DNA from: JAJPKK01 sp963807015
Lineage (GTDB): Bacteria; Pseudomonadota; Alphaproteobacteria; Rhizobiales; Xanthobacteraceae
Assembly (NCBI GenBank): GCA_963807015.1
Contig: CAWEAS010000004.1
Location: 186,001-250,000, forward strand
Reading direction: 5' to 3'
DNA: 64,000 nt
Part shown: positions 56,891-64,000 of the stretch, piece after piece
Numbering within the stretch: position 1 is the first letter of the stretch
How the letters are laid out: every line of letters starts with the position of its first letter
Translations under genes and position numbers: made by a program
The notes under the pieces: model-generated
What the model saw: only the letters and a program-made list of their open reading frames with translations
What the model was told of the DNA's origin: nothing
Database searches by the model: none

Positions 56891-57281
56891 TCAAGAACTT
56901 GAAACCTTCCCGGCCCGCTTCGCCCGTTGACCCCCACATCGGCCAGATGGGCCGCACTTCCATCGCGCCGTGGCCTGCGCCCGGACAGCGCGCTGCCCAG
57001 GACAGCGCGGTGTCGAGATCGGGCACCTCGATCATGTAGTAGCCGCCGAGCTGTTCCTTGGTCTCCGCGTACGGGCCATCGAGCACCTGCGTCTTGCCGT
57101 TCGTGACGCGCACGGTGGTGGCGGCGCTCGATCGCTGCAGCCGCTCGCCGCCGACGAGAATGCCGGCCTTCTTGAGCGCTTCCGTATAGGACATGTAGGC
57201 GTTGTGCATCTGGTCGAGGTCGGCCTTGCTTGCGGCCTGCGCGGCGGCTTCGTTCCCGTAGATCATCAGCAGGTACTTCAT
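56891..57281 (-). CDS. DGPF/YCII-domain protein, partner of ECF42 sigma factor
   Basis: This small YCII-related protein starts MKYLLMIYGNEAAAQAASKA and has the family core VGGERLQ, TTVRVTNGKTQVLDGPYAET, KEQLGGYYMIEVPDLDTALS and AARCPGAGHGAMEVRPIWPM. GGAG precedes the ATG at 57281. The domain is complete by about 56935, but as read the frame carries no stop there and runs on into the sigma-factor gene, so the true end is uncertain; I place it at the stop reached by one frame change. DGPF proteins are regularly encoded with ECF42 sigma factors. Confidence 0.85.
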
Positions 57282-57899
57282 GGGTGGTCTCCGTGGTCCT
57301 GATTGCGACGGTGATCGGTCAGGCGCTCATGGCCCTGCCGCCACGATGACGTTCGAGCGGGGCCGAATTCGACAACGCAGCCGAAAAAATCTCGCCGTCG
57401 CCGAAAAAATTCGAACGGCCGAAAACCGCTCGTTTTTCCCTGAGAACAGGGAAAATAACAGGGAAAGGCAAAAATCGCCCTTCCGCCGACGCATGGCTAT
57501 GCAATTCTTGCAATGTTGCCAGCGGCGTAGCTCAAACCGGGGCAGCGACCGGAGCCCGCGAAACAGCGAATCTCAGGGAAATCTTTGCGGCACGTCATGA
57601 AAGCGTCTCTTCGGGTCATTCGGATGACTATATTATAGGACTATTCCTCAAGGCGTCAATCGAAGATCGGCGAGGTCTCCGCGTCGCGTCAGTTGCGCGC
57701 TTCTCGAATCTCCGATTCACGCGGCCGGGTGGCGGACGCACGAATGTGATAAATATTGGACCTCGGCCCAATGCCTGTATTCGCAGGCAGCGACGAGGTG
57801 CCGTGCGGTACGTTCCGCCGACCCGTCCGCGGCGAGCGCGGGAAGCCGGCTTCCGAAACAGAGGCCGCTTCGGTTATTGCAGAGTTCCGGGAGTAACTC
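57282..57899. other. Intergenic region with dispersed repeat copy 2
   Basis: No gene is supported in these 618 bp. The right half has AT-rich spots (near 57630-57645) and the middle holds the second copy of the dispersed element (57433-57571). Promoters for the divergent DGPF and metallopeptidase genes should lie here. Confidence 0.5.
57433..57571. repeat. Dispersed element with AACAGGGAA core, copy 2
   Basis: The 34-nt core (57433-57466) is identical to 51784-51817, and AACAGCGAAT recurs at 57562-57571, again exactly 129 bp from the core start. Additional short matches follow the second motif (TTTGCGG in both). Confidence 0.75.
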
Positions 57900-58802
57900 A
57901 TGAACAGCTTACGCAGAAATTCTCTGGCAATTCTTTTCACCGGCGCAGGTTTCCTGCTGTCGCAAGCGTCGCTCAACCCGTCACGGCCCAGCCGGCGGCG
58001 ACCCCAGAGAAGGCAGCGCCCAATCGCATCAAGATCGAATACATCGAGCCCACCTCCGACCAGTTCAAGGAAACCGCCGCGCAGATCAAGCAAGTGCGCG
58101 GCCTCGAGACGATGCAGCAAATTCTGAGCCCGCTGATTCTGCCCGAGGATCTGACGATCCGCACCAAGGAATGCGGCATGGTCAATGCCTGGTACAACCG
58201 GGAAGACGGCAAGCCGACGGTCACGATCTGCTACGATATGCTGGACGGGTACCTGAAAAACCTGCCCAAGGAACCGACGCGCTCCGGCATCACGCCGCTC
58301 GATGCGGCCGCCGGTCAGTTCTTCTGGCTTGTCACCCACGAAACCGGACATGCCGTGTTCGACCTCTTCCACATCCCGCTCATGGGACATGAGGAAGATG
58401 CTGCGGACAATTTCGCCACCTACATCATGCTGGCATTCGGCAAGGAGCGCGCGCGCCGGCTGATCGGCGGCTCCGCCTGGGCTTATCGCCAATACATCAT
58501 GGACTATCGGAATGATTCCATAACGAAGCTGCGACTGGCCGCCTTTGCCAGCGCCCACAGCCAGCCCGAGGAACGCTTCTACAACCAGATATGCATGGCC
58601 TACGGCGCCGACCCGATGACGTTCGGCGATCTGACCGAGGACGGATGGCTGCCGTCTAGTCGGGCCAAGACCTGCCGAGAAGATTTTCAAACCTTGAGCT
58701 TCGGCTTCCGGACTCTGATCAGCCCGCACATCGACCGGGAGATGGCGCAACGGGTCCTTGATACTACTTGGCTCCCGGCGACGAGTTCAGTGCCTGCTCT
58801 GA
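57900..58802 (+). CDS. DUF4344-like exported metallopeptidase, frameshift in signal peptide
   Basis: This putative zinc metallopeptidase starts MNSLRRNSLAILFTGAGFLL, a signal peptide at the ATG at 57900 behind GGGAG. The mature part, however, lies in another frame (VASVAQPVTAQPAATPEKAA onward), so one base appears missing near 57959. The core has FFWLVTHETGHAVFDLFHIP, with HETGH matching HEXXH, followed by GHEEDAADNFATYIML carrying a likely third ligand. ERFYNQICMAYGADP and ISPHIDREMAQRVLDTTWLP end the family similarity near 58770. As read, no stop follows and the frame continues into the cytochrome gene; the end given is only the first stop in the next frame. Function unknown. Confidence 0.75.
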
Positions 58803-58933
58803 ATCAGACAGTAAGCCGAGCCGGCTCTCTGAACGTTAGCGATAGCTTCCGGCTTGCGGCTCCAGCCCAGCGTCGATACGCTCGCCCGAGAAAACTTCGA
58901 CGTTGGTCGAGACTGGGAAGGGAGACTTGCGCC

Positions 58934-59923
58934 GTGATCCGCCGCATCCTGAGCACGTCTGTCCGCATCGCGATTGTCGGGTCCGCGCTGGCGACACCCT
59001 TGATGGTGCGCGAGGCCAAGGCGCAGACGCCGCTCACGATTCCCCCGGGACTTCCCGAATGGACCTTCAACATCCCCGACAAGGTCCAGCCCAGTGCCGT
59101 GAAGCCCGCAGGCATCGTGAGGGCGCCGGGCAGCGCCAAGGACTACGACTGGGCCAAGGTCGCCGGGAATGCCAATCCGCCGGACTGGTTTCCCGATGAG
59201 CACCCGCCTGCGCCGCGCGCGGTTACCGGCGGCGAGGGAATCCGGTTTGCCTGCGGCTCGTGCCATCTGATGTCGGGCCAAAGCCACGCGGAGGCGGCCG
59301 ACATCGCCGGCATGCCCGCAGAGTACCTGATCCGGCAGATGGCCTACTACAAGTTGGGCACGCGCAAGGACGACGCGCGCATGGGCCCGATCGCGAAATC
59401 GACGTCGGACGAGGACATTCGCCAGGCCGCCGAATATTTCGCCGCGATGAAGCCGCGGGTGTTCGTGAAAGTGATCGAGACCGCGACGCCGCCGAAGACA
59501 TTCATCGCGACTGCCGGCCGCCATCGCCAGCTTCATCCCGACGGCGGCACCGAGCCGATCGGGCACCGTATTCTCGAAATCCCTGAAGACCCGTATCGCA
59601 CGGAAATCCGCGATCCGCATTCCGGCTTCATCGCCTACGTGCCGCCGGGCAGCATCGCCAGAGGCGAAGCGCTGGTCAAAGGCGGCGAGTCCGGCAAGAC
59701 GGTGCCATGCGGGCTCTGCCACGGCGAAGCGCTGAAAGGCCTCGGCGAGGTCCCGCGGCTCGCGGGGCAGCAGCCGCTTTATATCGCGCGCCAGCTGTTC
59801 GACATGCAGTATGGCTCGAGCGCGGGGAAAGCCACGGAGTTGATGAAGCAGGTCGTCGCCAATCTGTCGGAAGACGACATCATCGCGATCTCCTCATATC
59901 TCGGCTCGCTGCCGCCGCAATGA
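58934..59923 (+). CDS. Diheme cytochrome c, exported
   Basis: This 329-residue protein has an N-terminal signal segment (MIRRILSTSVRIAIVGSALA) and two c-type heme motifs, CGSCH (107-111) and CGLCH (259-263), within FACGSCHLMSGQSH and VPCGLCHGEALKG. The second half, PRLAGQQPLYIARQLFDMQYG with KQVVANLSEDDIIAISSYLGSL, is a classic cytochrome c4/c553-like domain; the first, EYLIRQMAYYKLGTRKDDARMG, is a shorter equivalent. GGGAG precedes the GTG at 58934. As read, it shares a frame with the upstream metallopeptidase. It probably carries electrons in the periplasm; its partner enzyme is not evident. Confidence 0.85.
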   Translation: MIRRILSTSVRIAIVGSALATPLMVREAKAQTPLTIPPGLPEWTFNIPDKVQPSAVKPAGIVRAPGSAKDYDWAKVAGNANPPDWFPDEHPPAPRAVTGGEGIRFACGSCHLMSGQSHAEAADIAGMPAEYLIRQMAYYKLGTRKDDARMGPIAKSTSDEDIRQAAEYFAAMKPRVFVKVIETATPPKTFIATAGRHRQLHPDGGTEPIGHRILEIPEDPYRTEIRDPHSGFIAYVPPGSIARGEALVKGGESGKTVPCGLCHGEALKGLGEVPRLAGQQPLYIARQLFDMQYGSSAGKATELMKQVVANLSEDDIIAISSYLGSLPPQ

Positions 59924-60084
59924 GGATGGTGCGATAGGGAGCGCGGCGCTCGCGCAGAATAGCGGCGCCGTGCCGAGGACGGCCCCATCGTTAGAACAGC
60001 AGAATTCCCGCGTCAGAAGACAGATTTTTGCGCACGTCGTCTGGAACGACCTTTAAGCTGGCCGGCCTCCGGCGGAAGCTCCTT

Positions 60085-60653
60085 TTAAATTGCGTCGGCG
60101 ATCGAGCGCGTTGCCGCCGTGTAGACGAATCCGATTGATCCCGGAGGTCCTTTCTTGGCCGCCGGCACCTCGGTAAAGTCGGAATAAACAGAATTGGCAG
60201 CATATCCCTTTGCTAAGAGGTCACTCTCCAATTCCGATGCAAGTGCCTTCTGCGTCTCCGAGCCAGAGTAGACAATGATGACATTCGATTTTCGTTTGTT
60301 GCTCGCACTCGTCGCGGGAGGAGGCACTGCGACGTTTGAGGCTTTCGCGAGGGACGACAACCTTGCCCCATATCGTCGAGTTCCTTTTTAAGATCGCTGA
60401 GTATCCCTTTGATCTCTGCGCCCTGATTTGCCACCGCCAGTCGTGTCGCGACTTTGGCGCTGATTTCGAACGCACCATCTTTGAAGGTGAAATCGGCAAG
60501 AATTGGAACGGCGAACAAAAATGCGCCGAACGCGAGGAGCACCGCAAACGTATTCGATACCTTGGGATTGTGGAGGATCGCGACAAAGCAAATGACCAAT
60601 AGCACCGCACCGCCGATCATCGGGCTGACACTGATGAATAAGTCCCAACTCAT
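60085..60653 (-). CDS. Small two-helix membrane protein with soluble C-terminal domain, one frameshift
   Basis: I do not recognise the family. The N-terminal frame gives MSWDLFISVSPMIGGAVLLV and a second hydrophobic stretch (VSNTFAVLLAFGAFLFAVPIL), then a helix IKGILSDLKKELDDMG. One missing base near 60362 leads to the second frame, with a linker (NVAVPPPATSASNKRK) and a small alpha/beta domain (SNVIIVYSGSETQKALASEL, DLLAKGYAANSVYSDFTEVP, SIGFVYTAATRSIADAI). That domain vaguely recalls the LytR C-terminal domain. Joined length is about 189 residues. It lies downstream of a papain-fold protease gene on the same strand. Confidence 0.6.
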
Positions 60654-60771
60654 GCAATCCATCCCCTGTCTGTAGAAGAGGTGGAGGCAGCGGAACAGGA
60701 CTGGCACCCAGCTGGAGCAGATTTGCATTTTTCCAACCCGAAGGGTTGATTTTTTCGGCTCCGATCGGGCG

Positions 60772-61635
60772 TCAGCCGCTCACCGAGCGAACTGTCCAGA
60801 AATCGCTCGCGAGGGTGGAGCGGATCAAATACTCGTAGGGCATCATGCAATAGCCGTTGAGGCCCCAGTCGTTACCCCAGGAGTTGCGGATGATGAACAT
60901 GCGCTTGGTGTCATCATATCCGACGGCGACGACGCAGTGGCCGCCCAGCACTGACTCGCCGGAGGCCGGGATCGGAACGATCCCGGTCTGCGCGACGGTG
61001 TCGCTTTCGAAACTTTCGTAGACGGTAAATCCGAACACGAAGGGATAGCCCTCAGCGAGACACCCCTGCATCTGCGTCAAGACTTGAGCGACGCGGGCGT
61101 AGGAGGTGACAAGGTCCTGCATGGCGTCGGTATAGGCTGCAGCCGGCGGCTTCTTAGTGAATTCGGAAACGTCATACGGCCAATCGGTTTCGGGCGGCGC
61201 CCCGAGCGTCGCGACGGATTTGATTCCATCGCGAACCTGGGCACCGCTATCCTGATTGACGGTGCCTTCCATGACCCTCTCGTTGTAATAGATGAAGAGC
61301 CGCGACGGCGTGAACTCCTTGTTGCCCTGCTTGCGCTGATCGAATTCGATCGCCGCGGCGATGCCATTCGCGGTGCAGCTGCCGAGCTGGCCCTGATTGT
61401 AGACCGGCGGGCATTCCGAACGCAGATCGACGGACGTCGGCAGCCCTTGCGGAAAGCGGATGAGGGGCGCGGCATACAGGTAGTCGCGCGCGTCGGGCAG
61501 CTCGTGAACCCAGCCATATCCCCCGTGTCGCGAAGCTTTGCGAACCGCAAGCTTCGCCAGCGGATCGGCGCCATTGCCGGTGTGCGGTCTGCGAGCCGGC
61601 GCGTGGTGTGGTTTCGTGCGCGTTGCCGTCGACAT
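60772..61635 (-). CDS. Papain-fold (C1) cysteine protease
   Basis: This 287-residue protein has a C1 peptidase catalytic domain: oxyanion Gln81 and nucleophile Cys87 in QGQLGSCTANG, His233 in GGHCVVAVGYDD and Asn251 in IIRNSWGNDWG. A 45-residue basic tail (MSTATRTKPHHAPARRPHTG) precedes it. There is no signal peptide and no long inhibitory propeptide, so it is probably cytoplasmic. Its start lies four bases after the end of a nucleoside-phosphorylase-fold gene, which implies joint expression. GGGAGGG stands ten bases before the ATG at 61635; an upstream ATG at 61665 is weaker. The substrate is unknown. Confidence 0.88.
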   Translation of the reverse strand: MSTATRTKPHHAPARRPHTGNGADPLAKLAVRKASRHGGYGWVHELPDARDYLYAAPLIRFPQGLPTSVDLRSECPPVYNQGQLGSCTANGIAAAIEFDQRKQGNKEFTPSRLFIYYNERVMEGTVNQDSGAQVRDGIKSVATLGAPPETDWPYDVSEFTKKPPAAAYTDAMQDLVTSYARVAQVLTQMQGCLAEGYPFVFGFTVYESFESDTVAQTGIVPIPASGESVLGGHCVVAVGYDDTKRMFIIRNSWGNDWGLNGYCMMPYEYLIRSTLASDFWTVRSVSG

Positions 61636-61639
61636 GGTG

Positions 61640-62737
61640 TCAGTCCCTCCCTGCGCATGCGGCATCGATCACGGCCCAGGTTGCGATTACGCTCGCCGCC
61701 GTCGTAAACGCCCCGTATTTCGCGTAGATTTCGCCGGCCTGCTGCTTGGCGGCGTCGATATTGTTTGACGGATTGGATATCTGCGGATCAGAGGCGTTGC
61801 GGATCGCAAACCATTTCAGGTTTTTCAAATCGCTCAGGGCGTCGCCCACCATGGCGTCGCCCATGTCGCACGCGCGCGCGCCGGAGCCTTGCAGCTTGTA
61901 GTGATCGGTCGAATCGTCGAAGCCGAAAAAATCCGTCGTGACGAGGTGTCGTCGGCCGAAGCCCAGATTTCGGGACTGAACGCGCACCCTGGATCCGGGC
62001 TGCATTCACCTTCGTCAACGCGGGAGTGATCGCCGCAAGTGCCCCTGCGGGCAGCGCCGTCGTCGCATAGGAATTGCCGTGCCATGATTTGTCTTTGAAC
62101 TGCGTGACGCAATCAAATCGCGTGCGTGCGGCAATCACGACGTCGCCCAATGCGACGTCGGTGCCGATGCCGCCTCCGGTGCCTGTGGTGATGAAGACTT
62201 TGGGATTAACGGCGGTCGCGATTTCGACCATCAATTGCCGGACCGGCGTTGCGGGTCCGTCGTAATCGAGATGCAGCCCCGATTTGAAAAGAAGGACGCG
62301 GGCCTTTCCGATGCGGCAGGGAAAATAAAGCCCCAGACTATGAAAATAGCGCGCCATATCCGGCGTGGTGTCTTTGAACGGCGCGCGGGCTCCCGTGACC
62401 AGAGGGATATAGGAGGCGACATCGTGCCGGTATTCGTACCAGCGCGACGGCAGATAATCGGGCGTCAGCAAAGCCGCGAGGGCCGCCGCCTCGGCTGCCG
62501 TCCACGTCACGACGACCGCGTCATAGCCGTGGAATTGGTGAGGTCGTCGGTCTCGGCGGGGGCCGGATCGAGCGGGACCGCGACCGGCTTTGAAGCGTCC
62601 GGCCAGGGAACGGGACTCGGCAGCCGGCCGGTCGAACTCGTCAGCGCCCCTGCAAGCTTTGCGGAAACAAATCGCGCCTGAGGAGATTCAGGGTCGTAAT
62701 TGAGGATGATGTCATCGACATCAACGCCGCCCGCCAT
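61640..62737 (-). pseudogene. Nucleoside-phosphorylase-superfamily (PNP/MTAN fold) protein, three apparent frameshifts
   Basis: Pieced together, this is a protein of about 365 residues. An N-terminal segment (MAGGVDVDDIILNYDPESPQ, ending PAETDDLTN) is followed by AVVVTWTAAEAAALAALLTP, the phosphorylase core LMVEIATAVNPKVFITTGTG, GGIGTDVALGDVVIAARTRF, then FSPEIWASADDTS, TDFFGFDDSTDHYKLQG, CDMGDAMVGDALSDLKN and WFAIRNASDPQI. GTGGGIG and the late acidic DMGDA/ASDPQI stretch fit the superfamily. Single bases seem missing near 62533, 61980 and 61942. No stop breaks the joined peptide. It precedes the papain-fold protease by four bases. The enzyme's substrate is unknown. Confidence 0.75.
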
Positions 62738-62761
62738 GAGAGAGCCCAGCCGATAATACAA

Positions 62762-63124
62762 CTAAAGATAGCTCAATCTATGAACAAACAATCTTAAATT
62801 GCAAGCATGATGTTACCGCGGCTTTTCGAATATGACTGTAGGAATAGGACTACCGCGGTCGACGGCAAGCCAAGCGCACCGGTCTTGTCAGCGGTTGCGA
62901 GGAAGAGGTGCGGGGCTCTGCCAACGGGAAACGTCCGCGACCTGTATTTGGGGGCGCAATCGTGTCGCACCAAAAATCAGTGGGTGAGGTGGCTCACATG
63001 CGGGCCCCAGCACCTATGGCAGCATGCGTGTCAGAGACGGATGGCGTCGCGAATGGAGAAAGGTTGGTCGCGGCATCATGCGGAAACAGGTTGGCATCCT
63101 CGCCTGCAAGCTGAGGAGGTAACC
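62762..63124. other. Region without a supported gene
   Basis: I see no convincing coding sequence in these 363 bp. Several short open frames overlap on the plus strand without recognisable similarity or a good ribosome-binding site. The only clear signal is the AGGAGG at 63114-63119 for the next small gene. Confidence 0.4.
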
Positions 63125-63256
63125 ATGAGGAGCTTCATTCTTAGCGCGACACTGATGTTTGCACTGGCGGCTGCCGCCGCCGCGATATCGCTTCAAGTCA
63201 ATCACGCGCCGCCGCGCAGCCCGGTGGCCGCCAATAACTGGTCGCTTCTTGATTGA
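63125..63256 (+). CDS. 43-residue exported or membrane micro-protein
   Basis: A strong ribosome-binding site (AGGAGGTAACC) precedes the ATG at 63125. The 43-residue product has a hydrophobic N-terminal segment (MRSFILSATLMFALAAAAAA) and a short polar tail (SLQVNHAPPRSPVAANNWSL). It is either a cleaved secreted peptide or a single-helix membrane protein. No family was recognised. The excellent start signal and signal-like composition are the main support. Confidence 0.6.
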   Translation: MRSFILSATLMFALAAAAAAISLQVNHAPPRSPVAANNWSLLD

Positions 63257-63447
63257 TTGGTGACGACCAGCTCGACCACGCCAGCAACTCGCGGCGCCCG
63301 AGACGTGTCTCGGGCGCCGCCGATGATAAATCCAACTGAGCTTTGAGCGGCGCGCAGGGCTGTTGCGCTCCGACACCGCCGACCCCTGCGCGCCGGGTCA
63401 TGGGATTGTTATGAGCAGTGGGCGGCGAGTAAAGATCAGACAGTGTC

Positions 63448-63656
63448 ATGGAATTGAACGAGGAAGATGCGGCCGTGATGTATGCGCGTGCATGCCGGTC
63501 TGGTACGGCCAACGGGCGTTGAAGGTCGTCAAGCAGCAGATCAAGCACCTCAAGCACAACGGGGACCCGCGTGGCGTCGAGGCGTGGTCGCGGGTCGCGG
63601 ATAAATTGGCCCATATGAAGCAGGCGCCGGCGCTCGAAGACGGCAAGCTCTATTAA
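63448..63656 (+). CDS. Small conserved-looking protein of unknown function, one frameshift
   Basis: Joined across one missing base near 63500, the product of about 69 residues reads MELNEEDAAVMYARACRS, then WYGQRALKVVKQQIKHLKHN and GVEAWSRVADKLAHMKQAPA. GAACGAGG-like sequence lies inside the gene rather than before it, and the start at 63448 is judged by reading frame. The pattern of an acidic N-terminus, an ARACRSWYG segment and two helices resembles small hypothetical proteins of Bradyrhizobium relatives. Function unknown. Confidence 0.55.
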
Positions 63657-63954
63657 TCGCCCGAAATGTAGTGGGCAGGCCTGACGCTTTTCAGCAGTTC
63701 GAGAATCGCCATCGAGCATTCGTTGAGCACCACCAGGGAAATGATCGCATCCATGCGAGGTGCATTCTTCTGGTAAAGGTGGTCGACGATCGTCCGCCAT
63801 GCATCGCCGGTGGCGCCCTGGCCTTGCGCACGGTGCCGACCTGTATCTTTTCAAGGTGCAGTTCCAAACAGCGCTCGAATTCCGGTCGCGATAAACTGTC
63901 TACACAAGACAGCCGACGCCGGCACGGGCCAGCCACACCATAGCCTGCCAGCAA
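63653..63954 (-). CDS. Small helical protein of unknown function, one frameshift
   Basis: On the minus strand, a first frame gives SRPEFERCLELHLEKIQVGT and, with one base missing near 63818, a second frame continues TGDAWRTIVDHLYQKNAPRM, DAIISLVVLNECSMAILELL and KSVRPAHYISGD. The joined peptide looks like a real, amphipathic helical protein of up to about 100 residues. The start is uncertain; the ATG at 63954 is the outermost. Its stop overlaps that of the convergent small gene. No family was recognised. Confidence 0.45.
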
Positions 63955-64000
63955 AGTGCAAAGCTATCAGCTCTTCGTTACGTCCGCGCGACACGTGGCC

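Overview
The window is GC-rich DNA from an alphaproteobacterium, most likely a Rhizobiales (Hyphomicrobiales) member near Bradyrhizobium, Rhodopseudomonas, Xanthobacteraceae or Pseudolabrys-type lineages. That placement is inferred from three things. The TCA genes run mdh-sucC-sucD-sucA-sucB-lpd opposite sdhCDAB, with a mesaconyl-CoA hydratase beside sdhC. The rplU-rpmA and obgE genes lie close together. The intergenic palindromes are of a type I associate with that group. No tRNA, rRNA, CRISPR array, transposase or phage gene was recognised.

Layout, left to right. At 0-2.5 kb a truncated xanthine-dehydrogenase-family molybdopterin subunit sits behind a Bug-type periplasmic binding protein. 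At 2.6-6.9 kb are rplU-rpmA, a GNAT acetyltransferase, a membrane-anchored legumain-like protease and obgE. At 7.3-10.4 kb three genes (RibA-like GTP cyclohydrolase II, DUF1688 protein, uracil phosphoribosyltransferase) match the URC1-URC4-URC6 set of the non-classical uracil catabolic pathway. At 10.4-12.6 kb are a GNAT and zapE. At 12.7-28.5 kb is the TCA block: malate dehydrogenase, succinyl-CoA synthetase, all three 2-oxoglutarate dehydrogenase components, succinate dehydrogenase, and a mesaconyl-CoA hydratase linking it to the ethylmalonyl-CoA pathway. A proline-rich OmpA-like protein lies inside this block. At 28.8-34 kb are a fasciclin protein, a cytochrome b plus Tat molybdo-oxidoreductase pair, leuB and asd. 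At 34.1-37.2 kb is glpD-glpK. At 37.2-44 kb, mostly on the minus strand, are a membrane TIR-domain protein, a VOC protein, an M1 aminopeptidase, two secreted unknowns and rlmJ. At 44.2-51.7 kb hydantoinase A and B, a beta-hydroxyacid-dehydrogenase-type enzyme and a three-gene NitT/TauT-type ABC importer look like one catabolic/uptake module. At 52-55.5 kb are a GH4 glycosidase, an SDH-type Clp-fold protease and an outer-membrane barrel protein. At 55.6-64 kb are an ECF42-type sigma factor with a DGPF partner, a metallopeptidase and a diheme cytochrome c. These are followed by a minus-strand group of a nucleoside-phosphorylase-fold protein, a papain-fold protease and a small two-helix membrane protein, and then by tiny genes.

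Two features cut across genes. First, several genes read correctly only if single bases are added or removed: rplU, the end of hyuA and, very densely, the last 8.4 kb (about a dozen shifts in the sigma factor alone, three in the phosphorylase-like gene). The joined peptides contain no stops, so base-level sequence error is the simplest explanation. Second, dispersed palindromic elements occur repeatedly. One is translated in frame inside sucA, one pair brackets hyuAB, and another pair shares a 34-nt core plus a second motif at exactly the same distance.

The best candidates for something undescribed are the phosphorylase-fold plus papain-fold gene pair, the membrane TIR protein, and the paired dispersed repeats.
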